From assembly GCF_017948405.1 (NCBI RefSeq), contig NZ_CP072844.1, forward strand, positions 1,488,001-1,552,000: DNA of 64,000 nucleotides, written 5' to 3'. Below are positions 57,161-64,000 of this stretch, one piece after another. Each line of letters opens with the position of its first letter. Within the stretch, counting starts at the first letter, position 1. This DNA comes from Psychrosphaera aestuarii (GTDB lineage: Bacteria > Pseudomonadota > Gammaproteobacteria > Enterobacterales > Alteromonadaceae). The position numbers were made by a program, and so were the translations under genes. The notes beneath the pieces were generated by a model. That model worked only from the letters and a program-made list of their open reading frames with translations. It made no database searches and was not told where the DNA came from.

Positions 57161-58582
57161 ATGAGTGCGGATAGAGAGCATTTTTCGTCAAAGCTCGGAT
57201 TTATATTAGCAGCAGCTGGCTCTGCTGTTGGTATTGGTAACCTGGTTGGCTTCCCTGTAGCGGCAGCAAAAAATGGCGGGGGTGCATTTTTATTTATATA
57301 TGCGTTATTTGTCATCATTATATGTTTGCCAGTCATGATGGCTGAAATGGCCGTTGGTCGACACACGAATAAAGATCCTCTAGGGGCGTATTCAAAATTG
57401 TCTGATAATGACAGCAAGTGGAAAATCGCTGGCTGGCTAGGGGTTATTACTCCGTTCATGATTGGCGTGTTTTATCTGGTAATTACCGTATGGATATTTG
57501 GTTACTTATTTGGTGCGGTTACTGGTGACTTAGAGTTATTAGCAAACCCTGCAACATTTGAAAGTTTTGTTACTGGCTCACAATTATTTATTTACATGGC
57601 GGTTGTAGCAGCAATAACAGGCTTTATTTTAATGAGCGGTGTAAAAGAGGGCATTGAAAAGGCTGCAAAAGTATTGATGCCGTCGTTATTCTTATTACTT
57701 ATACTACTCGTTATTTATGTCTTAACGTTAGACAATGCGCTAGCTGGAGTGTCCTTTTACGTATTACCTGATTTTAGTAAAATAACCGCAAGTGTTGTTA
57801 GCGGTGCTTTGTCTCAAGCCTTCTTTTCGTTATCACTAGGTATGGGTATTTTGGTTACTTATGGTTCTTACATGAGTAAAAAACAAGATATTGCCGACTC
57901 ATCAAAGTTAGTTGCTCTAACTGACACTGGTGTTGCCTTTGTTGCTGGTTTATTAATAATGCCAGCGATATTTAGCTTTGACCCACAGGTTGACCCTTCT
58001 GAGTTATCAGAGTCGTCTATTTCTTTGATTTTTGTTTTACTTCCTAAAATCTTCTTATCTTTACAAACCGATATCGGCTACTTTGGCGCGAGCGCTATAG
58101 CGTCACTGTTTTTCTTGCTTGTATTCTTCGCAGCGATAACGTCACTAGTATCTATTATTGAAGTACCAAACTCTGCGATTATGGGAGAGAAAAACTATTC
58201 TCGTAAAAAGTCTCTATCGACTCTAGCGGTTATGGTTGTATTGTTAAGCGTGTTTGCTTCTATGTCTTTTGGTATGTCAGAGTTTTTCACTAAGTTTGTA
58301 AGTTATGCCGGTGCTGATAAGTCGCTATTTGATGTGATATACGATGTGTTTTACGACACCATATTGCCGTTAAACGGTTTGTTAATATGTTTGTTTGTGT
58401 CGCATCGCTGGAAAAAAGCTAATTTTAATAACGAGTTAATGGAAGGCGCCGAGCCGGGGAAACATCAGTTCCTATTGAAGTATAGCGATTTTGCGTTATC
58501 CACCATCATTCCACTTGTACTAGCTGTGATTTTTATCAATACAGTAGCAATGAAGTTCTTTGCAGTGAATTTACTATTCTAA
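57161..58582 (+). CDS. Sodium-dependent transporter of the NSS/SNF family
   Basis: A 473-residue LeuT-fold transporter with about 11-12 hydrophobic segments. The first segment, GFILAAAGSAVGIGNLVGFP, carries the unwound sodium/substrate site of the family, and the second has FLFIYALFVIIICLPVMMAEMAVGR. It probably imports an amino acid with sodium; the substrate is unknown. AAAGG lies 8 nt before the ATG. A bidirectional terminator follows. Confidence 0.9.
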   Translation: MSADREHFSSKLGFILAAAGSAVGIGNLVGFPVAAAKNGGGAFLFIYALFVIIICLPVMMAEMAVGRHTNKDPLGAYSKLSDNDSKWKIAGWLGVITPFMIGVFYLVITVWIFGYLFGAVTGDLELLANPATFESFVTGSQLFIYMAVVAAITGFILMSGVKEGIEKAAKVLMPSLFLLLILLVIYVLTLDNALAGVSFYVLPDFSKITASVVSGALSQAFFSLSLGMGILVTYGSYMSKKQDIADSSKLVALTDTGVAFVAGLLIMPAIFSFDPQVDPSELSESSISLIFVLLPKIFLSLQTDIGYFGASAIASLFFLLVFFAAITSLVSIIEVPNSAIMGEKNYSRKKSLSTLAVMVVLLSVFASMSFGMSEFFTKFVSYAGADKSLFDVIYDVFYDTILPLNGLLICLFVSHRWKKANFNNELMEGAEPGKHQFLLKYSDFALSTIIPLVLAVIFINTVAMKFFAVNLLF

Positions 58583-58612
58583 ATTCGTAAAATACACATA
58601 TTAGTTCTAAAT

Positions 58613-58640
58613 AAAAAACCGCTGTGATAGCGGTTTTTTT
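58613..58640. terminator. Bidirectional terminator after the NSS transporter gene
   Basis: An 11-bp stem AAAAAACCGCT / AGCGGTTTTTT with a 5-nt loop is usable by the transporter gene and by rraB from the other side. Confidence 0.88.
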
Positions 58641-58678
58641 ATTTCTGGTGAGCAGTGCGACTAATTCTTTAGGTTTTA

Positions 58679-58722
58679 ACGTAGCTATTTATTCTACGTA
58701 GCTATCTATTCTACGTAGCTAT
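58679..58722. repeat. 17-bp tandem repeat, 2.6 copies, at the rraB 3' end
   Basis: The unit ACGTAGCTATYTATTCT occurs at 58679-58695 and 58696-58712 (one base differs), with a partial third copy to 58722. The third copy lies inside the last rraB codons and the other two just past its stop at 58706-58708, as if the gene end had been duplicated by slippage. Confidence 0.85.
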
Positions 58723-59095
58723 CCTCTTCATCATCGTAGTCTTCATCACCCATATAAACTCCCCAACCATCGGAGTAACCACTATGTTTTTCGGCAATAC
58801 GTTTATAGTCTTTTTCAAATTCGCTAATCGTCTCGTGATTAACAAGTAAGACTTTTGACACTTGTAACTCAATAGCATCACTTGCTTCGCCGCCATGATC
58901 GTAATTGCGGCTTTCAACTTTTACGATTGGTTCTTGTTCATCCATCCTGCGTAAAAAGATCTTGGCTACTTTGTCCGCATCTTCTTCTTTGTGGAAGAGG
59001 GCAAAAAAGTCAACTACATACTCAGGAGTAAAATCAAAACCTGCATCAGCCATCTCTTTTAATATCTGGCCAGTTTCATCGTTAGGAAAATTCAT
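58706..59095 (-). CDS. rraB: Ribonuclease E inhibitor RraB family protein
   Basis: A 129-residue acidic protein. The RraB domain shows YVVDFFALFHKEEDADKVAKIF, the EVSKVLLVNHETI region and the diagnostic YSDGWGVYMGD, matching E. coli RraB (YDGWGTYFE). The tail is very acidic (DEDYDDEEDSYVE), as in relatives. RraB binds the C-terminal scaffold of RNase E and alters which mRNAs it cuts; rne lies 24 kb away in this window. It is followed, toward the 5' side, by queF on the same strand (11 nt gap). Confidence 0.85.
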   Translation of the reverse strand: MNFPNDETGQILKEMADAGFDFTPEYVVDFFALFHKEEDADKVAKIFLRRMDEQEPIVKVESRNYDHGGEASDAIELQVSKVLLVNHETISEFEKDYKRIAEKHSGYSDGWGVYMGDEDYDDEEDSYVE

Positions 59096-59106
59096 TATTC
59101 GTCTAC

Positions 59107-59955
59107 TTATTGTCGGTTTATTCGAGTTACAAAAGGTATATTATCGTATTTGTTTGAGCGGAACGGATTGATATCTAGGCCACCGCGGCGAGTATAGCGA
59201 GCATAAACGCTCAACTCTTGCGGTGAACAAAGTGCCATAATGTCAGTAAAAATTCGCTCTACGCACTGTTCATGAAACTCGTTGTGCATTCTAAACGATA
59301 TTAAATACCGAAGCATGGACTCGTGATCAATCTTGCGTCCAGTATACTCAATAACAAGACTTGCCCAATCAGGTTGATTTGTAATTAAGCAGTTTGACTT
59401 TAACAAATGACTATTTAAGGTTTCTGTAACAACAATGTCATCTGGGCTACATTTTAAAAGTGATGTATCAAACTCATAACTTTCGATCTCAATATCAAGG
59501 TCATCAATGTTTTCACCCGGAAGCGCATGTATCTGAAAATGTTCCACTTCTTTTATATCAAATAAATTTACTTTGACAGGTTTACCAGCGCAATTTGAAA
59601 GGTCAGACTGCATTGTTTCATTGACCGAAGTCCAGTCGTTAAAACGAGTTTGATTAAAGCTATTTAAATAAAGCTTAAAAGATTTACTCTCAATTAAGTT
59701 TTCACTGTTAATTGGAACATAAAACTCCGCGATAGCGACAACGGGCTTACCTTTGTTATTCAGCCAACTGACTTCGTAACCTGTCCATAAATCAACGCCT
59801 TTAAATGGTAGTTCCTCACCAAGGTCCAAGTCATTTCTGTTTAAGCTACGTGGCACACCCTGCAATAAAGTTGCATCGTATGTGCTTGCATATTCAGTCA
59901 CTTTCCCTAATGACAATTTTCCTAATACTTCGCTATCATTATATTTTGCTGTCAT
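59107..59955 (-). CDS. queF: NADPH-dependent 7-cyano-7-deazaguanine reductase
   Basis: A 282-residue enzyme of the long (YqcD) QueF type that reduces preQ0 to preQ1 on the way to tRNA queuosine. It aligns with E. coli QueF over its length: [31 protein letters not shown], the catalytic Cys and Asp in [11 protein letters not shown], and HEQCVERIF then [15 protein letters not shown] chose the ATG at 59955; the TTG at 59961 is less likely. Confidence 0.96.
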   Translation of the reverse strand: MTAKYNDSEVLGKLSLGKVTEYASTYDATLLQGVPRSLNRNDLDLGEELPFKGVDLWTGYEVSWLNNKGKPVVAIAEFYVPINSENLIESKSFKLYLNSFNQTRFNDWTSVNETMQSDLSNCAGKPVKVNLFDIKEVEHFQIHALPGENIDDLDIEIESYEFDTSLLKCSPDDIVVTETLNSHLLKSNCLITNQPDWASLVIEYTGRKIDHESMLRYLISFRMHNEFHEQCVERIFTDIMALCSPQELSVYARYTRRGGLDINPFRSNKYDNIPFVTRINRQ

Positions 59956-60020
59956 GATCAAAAATCTATATATTTACATGCCCTATATTGTAAATGCCAA
60001 CCATTAAAAGTGAAGGTTTA

Positions 60021-60578
60021 ATGTCTAAAAACCCCGATTTAAAACAAGTATTAGCTAATTTAGTGACACAGTGGACCAACTTAAGTGAAAAGAATGGTTA
60101 TTTAACGGTTGAACAGGATCCAGATTGGCCGTCACCGTGCGTTCAAAAACAAAACGAACGTTTGATATGGAAACCGGTTTTGCAATCCCAGCACATTGAA
60201 AGTGAATTAAGCTTCGATAATGTAGGCGAGGCTTTTAATATTACTATAGACCCTCAGTATAGTTCGCTTTTTACCACGTATTTCTCAGACAACTTAAACA
60301 TGGCTCATGTTAAAGGCGAGTTTCAGGTGTTACAGGCTTGGTCGTTAGAAGACTTTGAAAGGCTCCAACAAAACTTGGTGGGGCACCTGTTAATGAAACA
60401 AAAATTAAAACAAACACCAACTTTGTTTTTTGGTTTAACAGACCAAGAAGACCTGAACATAGTCGTTAATAATGACACTGGCGAAGTCTGTCTGGAGTAT
60501 GTAGGAAAAGAGCCTCATGAGGTGTTAGCTAAGGATCTGGTTGCGTTTTTAAATGACTGTAGCATTTTGAAATTATAG
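60021..60578 (+). CDS. syd: SecY-interacting protein Syd
   Basis: A 185-residue soluble protein that binds the SecY translocon and can inhibit misassembled forms. Matching family stretches are DPDWPSPCV, FNITIDPQYSSLFTTYFSDNL, LQAWSLEDFERLQQNLVGHLLMK and a final LVAFLND. GAAGG lies just before the ATG at 60021, favoured over the ATG at 59994. It diverges from queF and ends in a hairpin terminator. Confidence 0.92.
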   Translation: MSKNPDLKQVLANLVTQWTNLSEKNGYLTVEQDPDWPSPCVQKQNERLIWKPVLQSQHIESELSFDNVGEAFNITIDPQYSSLFTTYFSDNLNMAHVKGEFQVLQAWSLEDFERLQQNLVGHLLMKQKLKQTPTLFFGLTDQEDLNIVVNNDTGEVCLEYVGKEPHEVLAKDLVAFLNDCSILKL

Positions 60579-60648
60579 AAAGAGAGCCAACACGCACCTT
60601 AAATTCAATTTATTATTAACGCTCTAATTCGATTTTAACTGAACGTTT

Positions 60649-60675
60649 AGCTCACTATTTAGTGAGCTTTTTTAA
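60649..60675 (+). terminator. Terminator of syd, overlapping the next gene's stop codon
   Basis: An AGCTCACT / AGTGAGCT stem with a 4-nt loop and T7 lies 70 nt after the syd stop. It also contains the stop codon of the minus-strand gene at 60655. Confidence 0.78.
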
Positions 60676-60930
60676 CTCATCGGTAAGTACCTGAACCTGC
60701 CTCTCTAAGATTGATATTCTTTCCTCATTAGAAAGCGTTGTAACTTCTATCGTAGTCGTATTTTCGGCTTCAGTTATCATTTTAGGATTAGAGTTGTACT
60801 GCTTAATGCCAGCAATAATGACTGGTAGCTGTTTTGCACCACGCATTCTCGTTTTTACTAACGCTACTGAGGGTTGTTTGCCTTCAGCAACGAGCTGTTT
60901 ACAGATATCGACGACTTCATTTGTATTCAT
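60655..60930 (-). CDS. Small protein with KfrA-like N-terminal helix-turn-helix
   Basis: A 91-residue protein. The first half (VDICKQLVAEGKQPSVALVKTRMRGAKQLPVIIAGIKQYN) resembles the DNA-binding N-terminus of plasmid KfrA proteins, a winged helix preceding a coiled coil. The C-terminal 25 residues (NEERISILERQVQVLTDELKKLTK) are a clear short coiled coil. So it may be a small dimeric DNA-binding regulator. The family match is from memory and modest. No partner gene is adjacent. Confidence 0.7.
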   Translation of the reverse strand: MNTNEVVDICKQLVAEGKQPSVALVKTRMRGAKQLPVIIAGIKQYNSNPKMITEAENTTTIEVTTLSNEERISILERQVQVLTDELKKLTK

Positions 60931-61089
60931 TAATTGGTCTCATAGACTAATTTAGTGGTTAAATTCACAAGTTGGTAATTAACAATCAGTTTAAATTCGT
61001 TATAATACAACAGGTTAAAAGTTGGAATTAAAATTGTATTGAAAGTTTAAATTATAACAACTTGAATCAAAAAAAAAGGAATAATAATT

Positions 61090-61482
61090 ATGAAAAACTC
61101 GGCTTTTAAACTTCTAATCGCTTTGCCATTAGCACTATCAATGACTGGTTGTATCATTGTCGCATCAGACGATGGTCATGACGCCGATTGGATTAGTTCA
61201 AAGTCTAACTCTGATTCACACTGGAAGGAAGAGCAACGGGTAAACAACGATAAAATTGCTAGCTTACAAATTGGTGATGAATTCGAAAAGGTGAGAGGCA
61301 TAATGGGAACACCTAAGTTTAACGAAGCTTTTGAATCAGAAGGTAAGTCGGTTCAAGTCATATTCTATAGAACTCGTCACAAGCACTCTGATGGAGAGAC
61401 GACTAAAGATGAATGTACGCCATTAATTTTTAAAGATGGCACGTTAGTTGGCTTTGGAAAGAAAGCGTATGAAAGGTTGTAG
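61090..61482 (+). CDS. DUF3192 lipoprotein
   Basis: A 130-residue lipoprotein with lipobox MTGC (Cys21). The second half (LQIGDEFEKVRGIMGTPKFNEAF, then VQVIFYRTRHKHSDGETTKDECTPLIFKDGTLVGFG) fits DUF3192, a small BamE/SmpA-like fold of marine gammaproteobacteria. The role is unknown. AAAAAAAGGA precedes the ATG. It ends at a strong hairpin. Confidence 0.83.
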   Translation: MKNSAFKLLIALPLALSMTGCIIVASDDGHDADWISSKSNSDSHWKEEQRVNNDKIASLQIGDEFEKVRGIMGTPKFNEAFESEGKSVQVIFYRTRHKHSDGETTKDECTPLIFKDGTLVGFGKKAYERL

Positions 61483-61531
61483 CCTCAAGGTAATAAAAAT
61501 ATAGCTACTAACGACTATGAAGTCGATAGAT

Positions 61532-61570
61532 AAAAGCCCTTGAACGTCAATAGACGTACAAGGGCTTTTT
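61532..61570. terminator. Bidirectional terminator between DUF3192 and DAACS genes
   Basis: An 11-bp stem AAAAGCCCTTG / CAAGGGCTTTT surrounds a loop with an inner ACGT / ACGT pairing, and T-runs lie on both sides. Confidence 0.87.
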
Positions 61571-61588
61571 TATGAAATAAGTAAAGCC

Positions 61589-62953
61589 TTAACTTTTCTC
61601 AGTACCTGAATTTTTTATATGATGAAAATCAACTTCTTCACTAGCAATGCCAGCGTTAGGATCGTTGAACCTATCGTAATCAAATTCATTTTCAGAAGTG
61701 GCTACAACACAACTTACCATACAATCACCCGTTACATTCACCGCGGTTCGTGTCATATCTAATAGACGGTCAACACCTAAAATTAATGCAATACCTTCAA
61801 CCGGCAGACCGACTTGTTGTAAAACCATTGCCAACATTACCAAGCCAACCCCGGGAACAGCTGCTGTACCAATTGAAGCAAGTGTCGCAGTTAGTACCAC
61901 CATTAAATAATCGCCAATAGTTAGATCAACGGCGAAAATCTGTGCAATGAAAACAGTCGCAACGCCCTGCATTATCGCAGTGCCATCCATGTTTAAAGTA
62001 GCGCCCATAGGCAAAGTGAATGAAGCTATAGAATTTTTAACACCAAGTTTTTTTGTCGCGGTTTCCATCGTTACTGGTAACGTTGCACCTGAACTTGACG
62101 TACTAAATGCAAAAAGAGCGGCATCTCGCATTTTTTTATAAAACATGACAGGGTTGAGTCCGGTAAGCGACTTTAACAGCACACCATAAATGACTAGCCC
62201 ATGTATAAGTAGAACTGCGATAACAAGAAGGAAGTATTTACCTAAATTAGCAATAATAGCGAAATCCATTGTTGTCATAAGCTTTGCAAGTAAACAAAAT
62301 ACACCGTATGGCGCTAGGTTCATTAGGATGACAACAAGACGCATAATAACAGCGTTAATATCAACAAATATAGCAGCTAAGCGCTCACCAGGCTTACCGG
62401 CAAGGGCCATTGAAATACCAAATAGCAACGCAAAAACAATAACTTGAAGCATATTGCCATTTGCCATGGATGCAATTGGATTGGTAGGGAACATGTTAAT
62501 TAGCACTTGCGCAAACCCGGGTGCTTCTTTTGCTGCATAGTTTGCGTCGGTCGCCATATTAACTCCCTCACCAGGTGCAATTACCAATGCAGCAACAATA
62601 GCTAAGGTAATGGCAATGGCCGTAGTAAATAAATATAGTGCGATTGATTTACCACCTAAACGGGCAAGTTTAGATGTATCGTTTAAACTGCATGTGCCAA
62701 CCACTAATGAAACAAATACTAATGGGACGACGATCATTTTTAAACTAGCGACAAATATTGCCCCACCGACTTTAAATACGCCATCTACGAAAAAATCTTT
62801 AATAGAGAGTTCAGCAAAACCAAGCGGGATTTTAAAGTCTCCTTCGTTGCCAAACAGTACCTGAAAAAATATACCAACCGCGATACCGGAAAACATACCG
62901 ATTAATATTCGCGCGGTTAATCCCATTTTTTTATTATCCTGTTGAATTGTCAT
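61589..62953 (-). CDS. Dicarboxylate/amino acid:cation symporter (DAACS, GltP-like)
   Basis: A 454-residue trimeric elevator-type transporter with eight membrane helices and two re-entrant loops. Family motifs are the serine-rich hairpin FSTSSSGATLPVTM, the sodium-site NMDGTAI region (LNMDGTAIMQG) and the final hairpin near GVDRLLDMTRTAVNVTGD with the substrate-binding Asp and Arg. It likely imports glutamate, aspartate or C4-dicarboxylate with sodium or protons. I chose the ATG at 62953; the longer start at 63028 adds 25 unlikely residues. Confidence 0.92.
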   Translation of the reverse strand: MTIQQDNKKMGLTARILIGMFSGIAVGIFFQVLFGNEGDFKIPLGFAELSIKDFFVDGVFKVGGAIFVASLKMIVVPLVFVSLVVGTCSLNDTSKLARLGGKSIALYLFTTAIAITLAIVAALVIAPGEGVNMATDANYAAKEAPGFAQVLINMFPTNPIASMANGNMLQVIVFALLFGISMALAGKPGERLAAIFVDINAVIMRLVVILMNLAPYGVFCLLAKLMTTMDFAIIANLGKYFLLVIAVLLIHGLVIYGVLLKSLTGLNPVMFYKKMRDAALFAFSTSSSGATLPVTMETATKKLGVKNSIASFTLPMGATLNMDGTAIMQGVATVFIAQIFAVDLTIGDYLMVVLTATLASIGTAAVPGVGLVMLAMVLQQVGLPVEGIALILGVDRLLDMTRTAVNVTGDCMVSCVVATSENEFDYDRFNDPNAGIASEEVDFHHIKNSGTEKS

Positions 62954-63143
62954 TTGTCTTATTCTTATTTTAAGTTTCAAATTTGCGACAATATAACCAT
63001 AAAATTTAATTAATTTCACCTTGAACATTGCTTGAGCGAATAAAAACTAAAAAAAAGCAGAAAACGTTTGTGTAATAAATTGATATTTATTAACTTAGCA
63101 ACAAAGAATGCGGTAGTTGCATAAAATAATAGGGAGAGGTTAC

Positions 63144-64000
63144 ATGTTACCAGCGCTATTTAAAGGCTCATATAAAAGCTTTATAGTTGGTTTATTTACA
63201 TTGTTTGTTGTCGCTTGTAGTGGGGATGGCACTTTGTCAGATGGTTCATCTACTGGTGGAACAGGAACAGGTTCAGGGAATGACGTCTACAAGTTAGCCG
63301 TTGTATATGCAAACACAGATGGTACTTCAAGTAGTTCATTTGATTTTGGCGACGTAGTTACAATTACAGCAACCCTAACACTTAATGATGAAAGTGTTGA
63401 GGGAGCCATTATCAACTTTGCAAATAGCGATTCATCATTAGCATCACTCAGTGTTGCACAAGCAACAACAGACTCTAACGGTCAAGCAACGACTCAATTA
63501 ACAGGGGGCGTTGCAGCAGGAACTGGAACGGTAACTGTCTCTACTAGTACTGGGTCGTTAGATGCAATAATTACTAATTACACTTCTCTAGGTGATACAA
63601 CAAGTACTACCAACCATACCGCATATCTAGTCCCTAGCTCCACTACGGTAGCGGAATACCCCAATTTAACTGGGTCTACTATTACAACGATTTCATCATC
63701 ACAGCCAGGACGCATTGTAATTCAACTTAACGATGATAATTTACAACCTATACCTCGTGAAATCGTTTATGTAGAGCTTGATGAACGTTCAACTGAGTTG
63801 TTAAATTTAAGCGTTGATAATGGTGGTATTGCAACTAATGCCGATGGATATGCATCGTTAACTCTAGAAGCAACAGACGTAAGTGGCGCCGGGAAATTAA
63901 ATGTTATCTACAACGATGAAGTTGTTGCCTACGTGGTATTTAACGCTGCAGGGGATGGCGATCAAGAAGTAACAAAAGATATTGGTACTGTAGAGCTACT
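63144..64000 (+). CDS. Ig-like (Big_1 type) repeat lipoprotein, 5' part
   Basis: An open frame of 285 codons running off the window. GGGAGAGG precedes the ATG with ideal spacing. A signal sequence ends in lipobox VVAC (Cys25), followed by a Gly/Ser/Thr linker (about 32-46). Then come beta-sandwich repeats: about 48-145 contains DVVTITATLTLNDESVEG and TDSNGQATTQL, and about 160-275 contains NADGYASLTLEATD. These are invasin/intimin-like Big_1 signatures. It is likely a large surface protein; length, repeat number and any C-terminal domain are outside the window. Confidence 0.8.
   Translation, partial: MLPALFKGSYKSFIVGLFTLFVVACSGDGTLSDGSSTGGTGTGSGNDVYKLAVVYANTDGTSSSSFDFGDVVTITATLTLNDESVEGAIINFANSDSSLASLSVAQATTDSNGQATTQLTGGVAAGTGTVTVSTSTGSLDAIITNYTSLGDTTSTTNHTAYLVPSSTTVAEYPNLTGSTITTISSSQPGRIVIQLNDDNLQPIPREIVYVELDERSTELLNLSVDNGGIATNADGYASLTLEATDVSGAGKLNVIYNDEVVAYVVFNAAGDGDQEVTKDIGTVEL

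Overview
The window is a gene-dense, AT-rich (about 40% GC by eye) piece of a marine-type gammaproteobacterial chromosome. Gene order and protein similarity (the rsfS-rlmH-mrdA-mrdB-rlpA-dacA-ybeD-lipB-lipA block, the rne/rluC/maf/yceD-rpmF-plsX-fab block, yejK/yejL/yejM, pilT-pilU next to yggS-proC-yggT) point to the order Alteromonadales, perhaps a Colwellia/Thalassotalea/Psychrosphaera-like lineage; the genus is an inference. I see no tRNA, rRNA, insertion sequence, prophage or CRISPR array. The window holds 66 coding regions, two of them cut by the window edges.

Layout: 1-12.5 kb is a mixed block: the end of a thiolase, a CNNM/CBS membrane protein, a MAPEG protein, a lipoprotein M1 peptidase, a patatin-like lipase, asparagine synthetase B, a secreted M28 peptidase, DUF3025, a PQQ-type sugar dehydrogenase, a small DUF6868-like membrane protein and a solitary hisF. 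12.7-16.4 kb has a lipoprotein GH13 amylase and NAD-malic enzyme. 16.5-25.3 kb (minus strand) is the cell-elongation and lipoate cluster, ending in an M14-type hydrolase. 25.4-31.6 kb holds DUF962, GNAT, DUF2789, the yggS-proC-yggT-DUF4426 operon and the divergent pilT-pilU motor pair. 31.7-47 kb is RNase E, RluC, Maf and the long yceD-rpmF-plsX-fabHDG-acpP-fabF-pabC-mltG-tmk-holB-pilZ cluster, which joins fatty-acid synthesis to ribosome and DNA-replication genes. 47-56.7 kb has aconitase A, a divergent soluble histidine kinase/response regulator pair, the yejM-like/yejL/yejK locus and three poorly characterised genes. 56.7-64 kb has YciI, an NSS transporter, RraB, QueF, Syd, a KfrA-like small protein, a DUF3192 lipoprotein, a DAACS symporter and the start of a large Ig-like-repeat lipoprotein.

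Most of the window is conserved housekeeping DNA. The points most worth a second look are: a response regulator whose HD-GYP domain keeps the GYP motif but has lost several metal ligands; a YejM homologue whose periplasmic sulfatase-like domain is about 100 residues shorter and strongly diverged; an FNR-type palindrome ahead of acnA; a near-leaderless, GC-discriminator promoter for yceD-rpmF; a pabC start codon placed directly at the end of a terminator U-tract; and short tandem repeats straddling the stop codons of two genes. I did not find a convincing new multi-gene defence or metabolic system.

Many start codons were chosen from Shine-Dalgarno (SD) position and family alignment from memory; no database search was possible.
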